Assembly: GCA_963931865.1 (NCBI GenBank)
Contig: OZ007517.1
Coordinates: forward strand, 5,841,707-5,905,706
Length of the DNA stretch: 64,000 nucleotides
DNA from: Axinella damicornis
Lineage: Eukaryota; Porifera; Demospongiae; Axinellida; Axinellidae
Direction of reading: 5' to 3'
In this document: positions 21,660 through 34,527 of the stretch, one piece after another
Numbering within the stretch: position 1 is the stretch's first letter
How the letters are laid out: each line of letters begins with the position of its first letter
Made by a program: the position numbers and the translations under genes
The notes under the pieces: generated by a model
What the model was told of the DNA's origin: nothing
Databases searched by the model: none
The model's input: only the letters and a program-made list of their open reading frames with translations

Positions 21660-22660
21660 GTATGCCTGCTTTAACTCATTGCACACCAAAATTAATTATG
21701 TGGGTATGACCCTAAGTGGAAGTCCCAGTGGCTTGATTTGTGTAGATAGCATGTAGCTAGGCTGGACTACCTTATCTGATCACTGCCAAGTAAGCTTGTT
21801 TGAAGCCATTCTGTGTGGCTGGCTTACCAGCAATTCGCTGATTTTCATACTTCATATCCACAGCCCTGACAAAGTAACCAAGTTAGAACTTCTGCCTTGA
21901 GTACAAACCAGAGTCTGTTTGCTGCCTGTGGTCGATACTTGACCGCCCTTGTGAACGTCATGGCTAACTCGTGAAATAGTACCGCCCCTTTCTGCCTTTC
22001 CTGAATGGCGATGTAAGTGGAAGACGTGACCTAATCTTATTACTACTCAATGGGCAGGAACTTACTCTCAAGTTCCGTTAATCTGAAGACAGTTGCCATG
22101 AAAGTGCACTGTTTGTATCAGGCCACTATGCGGAGATAATTGGGGCAGCTATCTGGCCTCCTGCGTGCAATGAGTTAAAGAGAGGGATGCTAATGAGAAC
22201 GCAGGAAGAGGTTAGAAAAGTTGTTGTTCAAACACTGCGTTCCTAGTTGTCCTCTTCAAACCACCTAACTCCATCACCGCAGGTTTTTAGAACTGCCAAG
22301 ATTGTGGGGCAGAGTGTAGTTACCATGACAGCACACTGGACCAGCTAGAGGAGCATGTAGGCCTGTTTGAGTCAAGTTACACCACTCTGCCCCTCACTTG
22401 CTTAGTACAAACACACCTCGTCTGCCTGCCTTTCACCACCAGTTACATAATTAGTTGCATTCCTCACCTCGTCCCCTCACCCCTCATTCTGTCGTTCCCT
22501 CATCCCCCTCACTCCTCACATCCCCTCGCATCCCCTCACCACAATAACCTTCCATCACGACCCACCCTCTGATCCCTCACCCCTCATTCCCAATTCACAT
22601 AGCCATAATCCCTCCACAGTGTAAATGACCTATTTTTCACCCACATTCCTTCTCCCCTCA
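21660..22660. other. No gene recognised
   Basis: CCCCTCAC-rich low-complexity sequence at 22430-22600; otherwise unique sequence without exons I can support. Confidence 0.4.
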
Positions 22661-22804
22661 TTTGGACAGAGCCTCCTCAGCTGTCGGTGAGGCCCAGGCA
22701 TTGATCGCTGTGGAGACCAACTTGGAAGAGCTGGAGGTGTGGCCGTTATCATGCGAGATCCAGAGGTTCTCCAATAGCCATCAGCAGATCTCGTTGATCA
22801 CAAG

Positions 22805-23010
22805 GTGCATATCCTCACACTTCACACACCCTCACACTATACACCATCCAGTGTACACCCTCACACTGCACATCCGCACACTACACCATCAGGTGCACAC
22901 CTTCACACTACACCTTCACACTGCACATCTTCACACACCATCAGGTGCACACCTTCACACTGCACATCCTCACACACCATCAGGTGTACACGCTCACACT
23001 GCACGTAGTA
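22805..23010. repeat. CACAC/CATCAGGTGCAC minisatellite
   Basis: Imperfect repeats of CACACCATCAGGTGCACACC and TTCACACTGCACATC follow a splice-donor-like GTGCAT at 22805. Confidence 0.85.
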
Positions 23011-23180
23011 AGATACCCTTGCATGCACGTACCCTTGCGTGTACATCTCGCATTGAACACACCGTCAGATAATTGTACCCAGAGATTCACATATAAACCC
23101 CGTGACATACACACCTTCAGACTGCATACCCTTTCACTTGTCACACTACACAGTCATAATAGCAGTAGATTATTCACCCT

Positions 23181-23181
<1 letters not shown>

Positions 23182-23258
<77 letters not shown>

Positions 23259-23280
23259 CACACACACAAACACACACACC
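23182..23280. repeat. (CA)n microsatellite, about 95 bp
   Basis: Nearly uninterrupted CA dinucleotides with two short interruptions near the right end. Confidence 0.98.
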
Positions 23281-23299
23281 TTGGGACTATCTGCGTACG

Positions 23300-24300
23300 T
23301 AATGTGTCTACTCCTTCCCATTGACCCATCTACCAACCCTTCAACCGGATCAGCTGTCGACTGACTTAGAGGAGAACATGGGATGGTAGCAAGTCGTCAG
23401 AGAGACCAAGGACAGGTACATGTACTTGGGTTGACAATGTCATGTGATGTAGTGAGTTTACTGACAGCTGGTTTTCTGATTGAAGTTCAGTTTATGGCAG
23501 GAGTTTTCATATTCATAATGTAATTGACATTTCACTAATGGGCAGTGGAAGCCAAGTCCCTTGGTACTTCCTGTGTTAGTTCCAAAACTATACACAACAA
23601 ATTGCATCGTGTGAATACTCTACCTGTTTCATCGACGATGGCGACATTACAGGCGGAGACCACTCGTGGACCTACCTATTCTTTGGCTAGAGAGATGGGC
23701 GAACCATGGACAGTCTAACCAGGCTCTGAAAACTGAACAAAACCGGACCGCTGGTGGACTTACCTATTCACCGACCTCAGACCTGTACATGTCCTGCAGA
23801 ACACACGGTCTAATTGTCATACAAATTAGCACTGTAACTACTCTGCTGTAACTATGCCTACAGCACATGCACTCTACCAAGGGTGCACAAGCCGCCAATA
23901 GGCTCATAGACAGCAAAATGCTGAGTGTTACTAAATATAGAATTCAAATTTGAACTGTATAGCACGAGATCTGTAGACACGCACCCCTTATACGTTCACT
24001 TTCTTTGATATGGCTGGCATTCCGTCTGCAGCGGTCGTCTTTGACGAGGATCTAGCTACCTAGAGTGAGCCCCTTTCGATGCTACCATTCCCTCCCTCCA
24101 ACTTCCGCAACAGCAAACGTCGAGCTGTTGTCAGGAGCGACGAATGTTGGGGTTGCATCCGGCAATACTTTCTCCGAATCTGGCCTGCTACACTGATAGG
24201 AGAGGTACCCGGACTAGAAGAAGTACTTGGGCTAGAGACCACTTGGATGGCGTTTGTATACCGAAATCGGTGGCACTCGAAGTCATCTTCCTTGCTGCCA
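23300..24300. other. No gene recognised
   Basis: A minus-strand open frame of 131 codons ending at 24060 is traversed by the micro-element at 24317-24372 and has no motif. Nothing else is supported here. Confidence 0.35.
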
Positions 24301-24316
24301 TCTCCCGGGAAAGCGT

Positions 24317-24372
24317 TAGTCTCGCGGGCCAGTCTCTCGCCACACCCACTACTAGTCTGGTCCGCGAGACTA
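24317..24372. mobile_element. 56-bp TAGYCTCG-family micro-element
   Basis: TAGTCTCGCGGGCCAG and its inverse CTGGTCCGCGAGACTA enclose about 24 bases. Flanks GGAAAGCGT (24308-24316) and GGAAAACAT (24373-24381) agree at 7 of 9 positions. Confidence 0.75.
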
Positions 24373-24544
24373 GGAAAACATTCCGTGGAACGTCCGTAAC
24401 CATACCGTGCACGCAATTTCACATGTTTAACCGGAAACATTATTTTTAGTAACACTCAGCACTATGCCGTCTATACGTGCGCTATAGGAAGTTGCATGCC
24501 CTCTCGCATGCATGCCCGGTGGCTCGATGCACCCTTGACTCTAT

Positions 24545-24660
24545 CATCTCCACCCCCTCACCTCCACACTCCCTTACTTCATCTCCACACTCCCTCACCT
24601 CCACACCTCCACACCTCCACACCCCCTCACCTCCACACTCCCTCACTCCCTTACTTCACA
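24545..24660. repeat. CCTCACCTCCACA minisatellite
   Basis: Repeats of CCCTCACCTCCACACT with variants. Confidence 0.9.
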
Positions 24661-25104
24661 CAGAACGTCCGGCCGGGCCATCATTGTTGAACCAAACACC
24701 AACCCGCAGAAATACTAAGGACTGGTCTGACCTGCAGCTGTCCTCCTAGAGCTGGAACAGCGAGCTACATGCAGACTTGCATGGAGCAGAACTTGTCAGA
24801 TTGGCTGAACATGTCTGGTCGTGGCATCAACGGACTGGAACCAGCATGTTCCCAGCCACCATTGCCATGGACTCACTGGATACTGAACTTCAGGAACTGC
24901 AGGTAAACTGCAGGTAAACTTCATCTACTGATTGAAGTCTCACCTTCTCTGCCCCTTCCTGCCTCTCGGTGTGTCATTCCTCCAGTATAGTCTACACTAG
25001 TTTATTATGTCATCTGGTTCATATGCATGTGAGAGATGTAGTTAAGAGATGTGGAATTAAAGGAGAAAGGGTACAAGACATACCTCCCTCTCCCTTCCAC
25101 TCTT

Positions 25105-25158
25105 TCCCCCTCCCTCCCTCCCTCCCTCCCTCCCTCCCTCCCTCCCTCCCTCCCTCCC
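25105..25158. repeat. (CCCT)n microsatellite
   Basis: About thirteen CCCT units. Confidence 0.95.
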
Positions 25159-25848
25159 ACCTCCCTCCTCCTCTACAGCCCCAAGTTCACACTGAAGTCA
25201 CCCTATGAAGAGCAGAATGCAACATAAACACCTGTCTAAAGGCTAGCACCACCACCTGCTGCCCGACCCCTCAGCTGCACAAGAGACATGCAGAGGCCAT
25301 TTCCAACACAGTGGAGAGGTGGGTGTATAGCCAGTCCCACTCCCTGTCCACATTCTAAAATTGAATTCTGAACTGGTAGAAGCCCATGGCTTTCATCTTT
25401 TCTACCTCGTAACTCTGCCTACTCATCTAGAATGTCATGTACATGTACATGTACTGATCTGATCTCTATCCTCATTCTCAGTAACATATACAAGCTGGCT
25501 GGAGTCGTGTTGGATGTGAGTGTGTGGGTGTGAAGAGGTGGACGGAGGACATGGAGGGGAGACTGCAGTCGAGCAGTGACCACTGGCTGGGAGTGTGGAC
25601 ATCGTGGAACAACAGAGGAGCAGTGTACAGGTTGGGACACCTCGGACAATGGGCTATTCAGTGTGTTACCCTCCACTGCCATTTAGTCAGTGAGTATGTT
25701 GTTTACCTTCAAGACTCTAACCACACCCACTCCTTAACAACTTTCAATAGTCACTGTTCTTTGCTAGTTACCACCTGTTCAGACTAGGCCCTGTCATTGC
25801 AATAAATAGTGCCACTACAAGGCTGGAGGAATGTTTTCTAAGCCCATT

Positions 25849-28800
25849 CATGTAAAGGAGGGATGTGACTCCACCCAGAACCTACCAAGGCCTCTCTGTA
25901 TGAGTTCAGTCATATCTTGGTCCTGTTAGCTCATCAATCTGTTGAGATGGGAAATACTCTTATCTTCATGAGATACAGCAAGTCCTCTAAATAGCCATCC
26001 TTTGAAATCCATCCCTCTCTCTATATCCCTCACCCTCCCTCCTATCCCTCCCTCGATATTCCTCCTTCATCCCTCCCTTGATGTTCCTCTCTCAATATCC
26101 CTTCCTGAATATCCCTCCCCTCAGGATATCTCGGTGGATATTGAGGCACACAATCTAAGCCAGGAGCAGAGGGTGCCCTCCACTCCCTGACTCCCCTCTC
26201 CTCCCACAAAAAGTGCTGCTCTACCCCTCACCAGTGACCTTCTGCAAGAGACTCACAACATGCTGGGAGGATCTCTGTCAGAAGGTGGGGCAGGGCTTAT
26301 TGTGTGATTTCTCACTACTGTAACTATACCAATCCTGAAGCTGCTAAGTACTACCAATAGAGTGTCTACCTTTAGCTCGAGCCCTACTTTAGCCCATGCA
26401 TGCTTTACTGCAGACGTCCGTAAGGCCGGACCAAATGAATCTGTTGTTGCACCGACTCACAAAAAGGGTGGAGTCAACGTAATCAGTGCAACGAACTCTC
26501 CGTGTTTCCTGTTGGTTTGTTAACTAAAGCACTTTTAGGCCACTCCCCCTTTCAAAGACCTGAGCGACAAGAAATGACACGGAAATATGGAATGGTAGTT
26601 GCTATGGTGTAATAGAGTCTCTGTACAGATGCATGAATCACATGACCACATTCAACCCTGTATCCCACCCCAGGTTGAGACACGCAAAGAGATGACTGTC
26701 GGGAAACACCTCAGCACATACACTGGTCAGTTGGTGCCATTCCACTCAAAAGATTGCAGATAATTTTGGATGCTTGTAGCTAGCTAGTGTACTATTATTC
26801 ACATCTAGTGTTGTGTGTATCATTATAATTAGTTTTGCTTCTTTCTAGCTGGGCTTACAATTGAGATTTAATCATAGACTCGGTAGAGTCTATATGTAGT
26901 GATACGACGTACACGCAATATATGCTAATACAAAGAAATCTCTCCAAATCTCAGAAACGGTACACTTATAAGTTTTTATAACCACATACCAGTCATCTTC
27001 GAGTGTTTTCATGACCAACAAGACTCCTCGCGTCGCGAAAAACCGTCGTTAAAGTACCACACTAGGTACTCGCAAAACGGGCAAATTGTTTTTCTTTCTT
27101 CTTCTTCTTCTTTCTTTCTTTCTTTCTTCAGACGGGCTAGCTCAGCGTCGCCTCAATCTCCCATGATGGTTTTCGCATGAAACAGCAGCATTTTACACCG
27201 AGTAGTGCACCTGGCCATCGCTTTTTCGCAACCTCCAAGTTTTCACCAGGCGGCTGCAGCTGCCCACTCAATAACTATGGCTTCCAGGGTTTCATACAGG
27301 ATTTTTTGCTGGGGGGGGGGGGGGGGACACATGGCAACCCATGCAAGCCCCACCCCCTCCCATTCCCTCGGCACGTCATATCATACACAGGGTTGTGACC
27401 AACTGACATGTTTTGACATGTTCAGATCTGGGTATGTATTAGACTACCTACCTCACAACTTATCAGGGGCGGATACAGGATTTATGAAAGGGGGGCACCA
27501 TATATGAAATGCTGCCGGAGGAAGTGCATAGAGGTGTGTAGTGCTGATTCATGTAAAGGAGGGATGTGACTCCACCCAGAACCTACCAAGGCCTCTCTGT
27601 ATGAGTTCAGTCATATCTTGGTCCTGTTAGCTCATCAATCTGTTGAGATGGGAAATACTCTTATCTTCATGAGATACAGCAAGTCCTCTAAATAGCCATC
27701 CTTTGAAATCCATCCCTCTCTCTATATCCCTCACCCTCCCTCCTATCCCTCCCTCGATATTCCTCCTTCATCCCTCCCTTGATGTTCCTCTCTCAATATC
27801 CCTTCCTGAATATCCCTCCCCTCAGGATATCTCGGTGGATATTGAGGCACACAATCTAAGCCAGGAGCAGAGGGTGCCCTCCACTCCCTGACTCCCCTCT
27901 CCTCCCACAAAAAGTGCTGCTCTACCCCTCACCAGTGACCTTCTGCAAGAGACTCACAACATGCTGGGAGGATCTCTGTCAGAAGGTGGGGCAGGGCTTA
28001 TTGTGTGATTTCTCACTACTGTAACTATACCAATCCTGAAGCTGCTAAGTACTACCAATAGAGTGTCTACCTTTAGCTCGAGCCCTACTTTAGCCCATGC
28101 ATGCTTTACTGCAGACGTCCGTAAGGCCGGACCAAATGAATCTGTTGTTGCACCGACTCACAAAAAGGGTGGAGTCAACGTAATCAGTGCAACGAACTCT
28201 CCGTGTTTCCTGTTGGTTTGTTAACTAAAGCACTTTTAGGCCACTCCCCCTTTCAAAGACCTGAGCGACAAGAAATGACACGGAAATATGGAATGGTAGT
28301 TGCTATGGTGTAATAGAGTCTCTGTACAGATGCATGAATCACATGACCACATTCAACCCTGTATCCCACCCCAGGTTGAGACACGCAAAGAGATGACTGT
28401 CGGGAAACACCTCAGCACATACACTGGTCAGTTGGTGCCATTCCACTCAAAAGATTGCAGATAATTTTGGATGCTTGTAGCTAGCTAGTGTACTATTATT
28501 CACATCTAGTGTTGTGTGTATCATTATAATTAGTTTTGCTTCTTTCTAGCTGGGCTTACAATTGAGATTTAATCATAGACTCGGTAGAGTCTATATGTAG
28601 TGATACGACGTACACGCAATATATGCTAATACAAAGAAATCTCTCCAAATCTCAGAAACGGTACACTTATAAGTTTTTATAACCACATACCAGTCATCTT
28701 CGAGTGTTTTCATGACCAACAAGACTCCTCGCGTCGCGAAAAACCGTCGTTAAAGTACCACACTAGGTACTCGCAAAACGGGCAAATTGTTTTTCTTTCT

Positions 28801-29249
28801 TCTTCTTCTTCTTTCTTTCTTTCTTTCTTCAGACGGGCTAGCTCAGCGTCGCCTCAATCTCCCATGATGGTTTTCGCATGAAACAGCAGCATTTTACACC
28901 GAGTAGTGCACCTGGCCATCGCTTTTTCGCAACCTCCAAGTTTTCACCAGGCGGCTGCAGCTGCCCACTCAATAACTATGGCTTCCAGGGTTTCATACAG
29001 GATTTTTTGCTGGGGGGGGGGGGGGGGGGGGGGGGGGACACATGGCAACCCATGCAAGCCCCACCCCCTCCCATTCCCTCGGCACGTCATATCATACACA
29101 GGGTTGTGACCAACTGACATGTTTTGACATGTTCAGATCTGGGTATGTATTAGACTACCTACCTCACAACTTATCAGGGGCGGATACAGGATTTATGAAA
29201 GGGGGGCACCATATATGAAATGCTGCCGGAGGAAGTGCATAGAGGTGTG
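25849..29249. repeat. 1,701-bp tandem duplication, two near-identical copies
   Basis: Every landmark recurs with an offset of 1,701 bases: TTCATGTAAAGGAGGGATG at about 25849 and 27550, the pyrimidine-rich block at 26002/27703, and the CAGGGTTTCATACAGG transposon end at 27285/28986. The only large difference I see is the length of a poly-G run (about ten bases longer in copy 2). Copy 1 ends at GTGCTGAT, where copy 2 begins; copy 2 continues from the same GTGCTGAT into unique sequence. The copies contain no exon I can support. The near identity means a very recent event or an assembly duplication. Confidence 0.95.
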
Positions 29250-29733
29250 TAGTGCTGATCAGTCCGCGCGAAGCGCGGAAATTTTTTTTCGCCTTCATTT
29301 TTCACTTCTCAGGATGGGCTCTCGTGGCACCTTCGCGCTTTGCACTGCAAGTTCCAGATGTACGAGGATTGCAGGTCCCAGGCCTGCCAGGGCCACCATG
29401 AGCTTCTTCCTTGCTCAAATTTCGCTCACAAACGTAATACGTACGTACACAGAGGGGTATACTAGATCGTGGTCTCGTTCCCAAGCAGTTTGGTTTCAGG
29501 CAATGCACGATATTGCGAGCTGAGGAGGCCAGGCCAGGAGTTGCAACATAGCGGCAGCAAGTTAGTAAGGAGGAAAATAAAAAGATCCACCACTGCTTAT
29601 ACTGCTGCATGTCCAACCAGTTTAATATTAAATTTATAATATTATTGTCTTCTGTTTTCTGGGGGGGGGGAAACTTCACCTGGGGGGGGGAAATCCCAGG
29701 GCGCCCCCCCCCCCCCCTCTGTATGAAACCCTG
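28986..29733. mobile_element. hAT-like element with 5-bp target duplication and poly-G interior
   Basis: The left end CAGGGTTTCATACAGG (28986) and right end CTGTATGAAACCCTG (to 29733) are inverted copies, and GCTTC flanks both sides (28981-28985 and 29734-29738). The shorter relative at 57836-58107 shows that a block of roughly 470 bp at 29140-29610 is extra. It begins with another hAT-type end, CAGGGGCGGATACAGG near 29176. Copy 1 of the tandem duplication holds only the left part of this element (from 27285). Confidence 0.85.
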
Positions 29734-29739
29734 GCTTCT

Positions 29740-30165
29740 TTAGTCACGCCATTTTCTCGTTTGTACGCATGCGCGATCACTTAGCAACGAACGTAATTAT
29801 TACTCAAGATCGCTGAATTAGAAGTGTCTTGCGCCGTTGTGTACGTGTTGACATAATTTCGTACTTCAATAAAACCGAGGTAAATTCTAACTCTGTGCGT
29901 GTATGTTACTACCTACTGTGTTCTGTGAGAGGGCTGAATGCCTATCTAAAGACTCAACAATATATAAATCTTGCTATTCTGGTATAGCTAATAATGGTAT
30001 CCATCCAGAAAAGGGTTGACTTAGGTCTGATTCTTTAGCCAATGCTGGCAGTGTGAATACCGGAGTCAATATTGTCCATAATTATACCAAAGCAAGGGCT
30101 CCTACTACTTGTGAGGACACCGACTTCTGCTCTGTGATGGCAAATTGCATGTGCTGCTGCTAAAA
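29740..30165. other. No gene recognised
   Basis: Unique AT-rich sequence; no exon or repeat end supported. Confidence 0.4.
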
Positions 30166-30171
30166 AAAATG

Positions 30172-30457
30172 ACATAAACAAGTAATAAAAAACATTTGAA
30201 AATGTAACAGGATGTAGGGATACCAGAACGGCGAAAAGTAAGGAAACAAGGTAGGGATGATCACACAAAACAGTGAAGTATACAATGCCCCTACATATCT
30301 TTTTTCATTATACACGTATATGGATAAAGATCTCTGTAGGGGGGTTGTATACTTCACTGTTTTGTGTGATCATCCCTACCTTGTTTCCTTACTTTATGCC
30401 ATTCTGGTATCCCTACATCCTGTTACATTTTCAAATGTTTTTTATTACTTGTAGATA
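30172..30457. repeat. Foldback (hairpin) element, ~115-bp arms, ~45-bp loop
   Basis: AAGTAATAAAAAACATTTGA followed by ATGTAACAGGATGTAGGGAT on the left is matched almost perfectly in inverted order on the right (ATCCCTACATCCTGTTACAT then TCAAATGTTTTTTATTACTT). I count only about five mismatches per arm. A transcript would form a long double-stranded stem. The element's class is unknown. Confidence 0.9.
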
Positions 30458-30781
30458 TTACAGTTCTGTTCTCAATCCTTGGTCAACACTTCAGACATTC
30501 CCAGCAGCGGCAAAAAACTGGGTCAGTCAGGCCCGAGCAACATAATTTTAATTGGTATGGCCTTCTTTCTGAAGCACACCAGTAAACACAACTGATTATT
30601 AATGAAAATTTAAGTGTACTGCATGGCATGCTTCAAGTGGCATTCTTGTGCATGAACATTCCTGGAAGAGGTAAATCTCAGGCATGCACCAAAGAAGTCG
30701 GAGGACGATAAAAGAGTGACTGTCAGCCCAGGCAATGTAATTTTATTATTTTTTGCAGGAACCAATTTTAGTGCAATTTAA

Positions 30782-31383
30782 CCCTTTAAGCCCCAATGAC
30801 GTCTATAGGCGTCATTTAGACCCTATGCACTTGTAGGGCTTCTCGCCAGTCCAAAAAGAGACCAAAAAGTCTTCAGAGGGCCTAGGGACGACTTTAAGGC
30901 ACGAACTCAAAAATTTGGTCAGATTTCGGCGCGCCTCCCCCACTAAACGTACAAGCGGGGGGGTTTCGAAGGGGGGGCAGCAGCCCCCCCTTCGGCCTGT
31001 CATGGGCGTTTTATGATTTTAATGAGATTCATTGACCCGAGAATTTTTGATTCTAATGATATTCATAGACCCCACCCAGGGCCTCAAGAAAACCTGCAAA
31101 TTGGTGGTGTAAGGTGTGCCATCAGTCAGATCTGGCCCAAGTTTAGGGAAATGCTGGGCGAAAATCCGGCTGACATCCACCTTTGACCTCCGATTGCTGG
31201 CCTTGTGGGGGGTCATGAATATCATTAACGGTATTGCCAGAGGGGTCTCTCCATGTGTGCAGGCCCCACCAAGTTTGGCCGCTGAGGAGCGAATGCTGTG
31301 GGAGAGGAGTACCTACGAAAGTGGTGTGCGCTGAATGCATGAAAATGTGTTGTCTTGGTGGGAAGAATTCGGTGGTTAAAGGG
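30782..31383. mobile_element. 602-bp piggyBac-type MITE with TTAA duplication
   Basis: TTAA at 30778-30781 and 31384-31387 flank an element starting CCCTTTAAGCCCC and ending GGTGGTTAAAGGG. The CCCTTT end next to TTAA is the piggyBac pattern. It carries a G-rich palindromic stretch near 30950-30990 and paired GATATTCAT/ATGAATATC motifs near 31056 and 31215. No transposase. Confidence 0.8.
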
Positions 31384-31683
31384 TTAAGGGGAAATCAAAT
31401 CTTGAACCCACATTGGCAGTTTGAGACATCAAATAGCTACATGTAGGCAAGCCGTAAGCTAGCACCCTGGGAGTACAGAGGCTAGCTTAATTGCACTACG
31501 AGCTGGTGGATGCAATCAGAGTGTGTACGTACTCATGAGGTGAGAGTAAAACCTGAAAGTGTATATCATTCCGGAAAGTGAGTTCGCCCTATCTGTTTCA
31601 GCAGCCTACCAGCAGAGCAGTTGCCACACCACATGGGCCAAATCCAACTGTGTTATACACCTTGCCTTAGGACAGGTGTTCAC

Positions 31684-31806
31684 CTGTTGCAGTGCAATAG
31701 TTTTGATCCCTCCCCTATCAATGAGGTGCTGTATAATGTCTCTGTGTTCCCCCACCTCCACCCCGTGGGCTGCTACCAGCATCAGTGGAGCATATATATC
31801 CAGCCG
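31684..31806 (-). CDS. Single exon, ankyrin-like (weak)
   Basis: On the minus strand ATCACTGACAG precedes 123 bases (41 codons in phase) and donor GTGAACACC follows. The translation RLDIYAPLMLVAAHGVEVG ... DIIQHLIDRGGI resembles an ankyrin repeat (PLMLAA-G, then a helix ending in LI-RG). No neighbouring exon was found. Confidence 0.35.
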
Positions 31807-31879
31807 CTGTCAGTGATAGTGAGAATAGGTTACTATGTAGATTCTAAGTAGTACTACAGTTTTCATGAACGTTGCAAAG

Positions 31880-33170
31880 TGGAGATGGTAAACGCATAAC
31901 GGTTACACAATATTTCAATCAGCAAATTTGTGCACCAAGTGCTTAAAACTGGCAAGTCGATCTCTATCACTGAGAGCAGCGACCAAACTCCGTAGCTAGC
32001 TGTTAGTAGTGTGCGTATAACAAGAGTACTACTGATCTGACCCTGTATGCATGTACCATCTCCAATTTGCAAGGTTCATGAAAACAACAGCTGCTTCATT
32101 ATGTCTCATAATCAAAATGATACCAGCCAAAAGCTGCCAACAATCATTCAATAATTGCACAGGCTGCAAACTAATATGAATCTTGAGAATGTGAGAGAAA
32201 AACTTCTGTGGTGCATGTACTTAATGCTGAAGAAAATGGTACATCAGCTGGTGGATTCAACCTAAGATATATTATAGCTACCTTAACCCACATCCTGCCT
32301 TTTGTCTATCCAATTATGAATATGTTTATCCAAACAAGGCACATTGTCATAGCTGAACATGACTCTTCCATAAACAACATGCAGTAACAAAATATACTGA
32401 CAGTGTTCTCCAGTAGTATACAAACCTTGCGATAGCGAAATATAAATTTAAACAAATAGCTAGTTGACAGTCATGCACAAAGTATTGCTAGCTAAGAACT
32501 TGTACTCGTTTTCATCCTACAAAGGGATCGGATTCCATGTATATTCTTCAGCAGTAAGTCCATGCAAGTATTGTGAAAATCAGCTAGGCATTAAACCTTT
32601 ACACCTCAACTAGGTTCCAGTCTGGATTTGCAATTGTAGGGTGTGCTGCTGCACAATTACGGTTGCTATGTACTTTGTTTTGTGTGTGACAGTGAGTCTG
32701 AGATTAGGCCACTGACAGTCTTATTTTTTCTGCCTTGTATTTGTTGACCATTTTGGGGGTTATTTGATTGAACTTTGAAAGTGGTGTACAAATGAAGCCA
32801 TAGTTGTTGAGTGGGCAGTTTCAAGTAAAGCAGCAACATTTTACACTCACGATCCGATATCGCTTTTTCACAACTTAGAAGTCTCAGAGGCGCTTGAAAA
32901 CCATCGTGAGAGAGTCATGCAAGAACTAGCCTGTCTAAAGACAGAACCAATTTTACACTGGGGGTCTTCTTAGGCAGGAAAACACTCGAAGATGAATCAT
33001 AAAGGTCTGTTTCTTTTATGATAGAAATACAATGTCTGAATGTGAAGTGTGAAATTATGTAACACAATATTATGAACACATACTATGATGTAATGTAATT
33101 ACACCAGTACTGATCAATCCATCAATCCAGGTATATACAAAAATCAGATAATGGTTCATTGTGCTGTTGA
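31880..33170. other. No gene; repeat fragment at 32815-32935
   Basis: The fragment shares GCAGCAACATTTTACAC and ATCGCTTTTTC-CAAC with the duplicated block near 27180 and 28880. The rest is unique AT-rich sequence. Confidence 0.45.
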
Positions 33171-33228
33171 TCGTTACATAATTATGTTGTTCATGAGGAA
33201 TCGCTGGGTGCAAGGTTCTTGGTGATGC

Positions 33229-33953
33229 TCAGTGCTTGTGACACCTTCTGATGTGCCTCTTGAGGTACTTGGATGTGGTGTATATCTTGCCACAGATTTC
33301 ACACTTATGGGGAATCTGTTGGTGAATCCTGAAATGCTCAGGAAGATACGATTTTTGGAATGACCTCCCACACCACTGGCACATGTATTTGGGGGGGCTG
33401 ACCAGGAATGGTTTATCTCCAGTGTGTATCCTAAGGTGACTTCTAAGATGGCCACTGCGTCCAAAGTACCTGAGACAGAACTCACACTGGAATGGCTTCT
33501 CTCCTGTGTGTATCCTAAGGTGACGTCTAAGAGTGCTACTTTGTCCAAAGCACTTGTCACAGAACTCACACTGGAATGGCTTCTCTCCTGTGTATCCTAA
33601 GGTGACGTCTAAGAGTGCTACTTCGTCAAAGCACTTGTCACAGAACTCACACTTGAATGGTTTTTCTCCTGTGTGTATCCTATGGTGACGTCTAAGAGTG
33701 CTACTTCGTCCAAAGCACTTGTCACAGAACTCACACTTGAATGGTTTTTCTCCTGTGTGTATCCTAAGGTGACGTTTTAGATTGCTACAATCTCCAAAGC
33801 GCTTGTGGCAGAACTCACACTGGAATGGCTCCCTCTCTTGTGTGGACTCTGTGTGTGATTGGCGATGTGCATATCGGTGAACTCTTGGGGCAGAAAATCA
33901 CACAGGAATGGGTTTTTTTGTGTGTGTATCCTAAGGTGACATCTAAGAGAGTT
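33229..33953 (-). CDS. C2H2 zinc-finger protein, C-terminal array (runs into the assembly gap)
   Basis: The minus strand encodes tandem fingers joined by RIHTGEKPF linkers, typical of nuclear DNA-binding C2H2 proteins. Counting from the gap: one degenerate finger with an indel, then CEFCHKRF..., CEFCDKCFGRSS..., a broken third finger, CEFCDKCFGQSS..., CEFCLRYFGRSG..., CQWCGRSF... and a last CEICGKIYTT...HIRRCH, ending HKH and stop (33229-33231). In the broken finger one base is missing near 33625 and two near 33590. Together they restore the frame, but both histidines of that finger are replaced (DEVALLDVTLGYTGEKPF). The upstream part lies in or beyond the N run. Confidence 0.85.
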
Positions 33954-34153
33954 NNNNNNNNNNNNNNNNNNNNNNNNNNNNNNNNNNNNNNNNNNNNNNN
34001 NNNNNNNNNNNNNNNNNNNNNNNNNNNNNNNNNNNNNNNNNNNNNNNNNNNNNNNNNNNNNNNNNNNNNNNNNNNNNNNNNNNNNNNNNNNNNNNNNNNN
34101 NNNNNNNNNNNNNNNNNNNNNNNNNNNNNNNNNNNNNNNNNNNNNNNNNNNNN
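33954..34153. other. Assembly gap, 200 N
   Basis: Exactly 200 N, a conventional scaffold gap; the true distance is unknown. The zinc-finger array runs into its left side. Confidence 0.99.
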
Positions 34154-34527
34154 GCTAACTGCCTCATCTCTTCCTCCTTCTGAACAGCAATGATAAACTG
34201 GAGGAGGACAGATAAACACTGGTCATGGCATTTGTATAATCATAGAATGGCCGTGGCAGGACTCTAGCTAACCCAGTGCAACAAATCATCCACAGAGTGG
34301 TTATACTCTCTCCATCCTTGGGAGAAATGCTTCACTACTACCACAGTCACAACATTCTAATTCTAAGTAGCCAACAGACCTCCGAGTATCTCAGCCATGC
34401 ATGTTACTGTCTTGGATGACTAGCCTGGCGAATAATATAGAGTCTGCTTCCCCCCCTTCTTCATCGTCACTTGCTTTCAACCAGGACTACTAACAGAAGC
34501 CTATGGTCACTCAGCAGCGACCCTTCC

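Noticed and set aside
22805..23364. Histidine/threonine-rich frames of 130-140 codons
   Set aside because: Translations of CA microsatellite and CACAC minisatellite.
33815..34219. Open frames spanning the N run
   Set aside because: The frames exist only because N codons were read as open; only the zinc-finger part left of the gap is supported.
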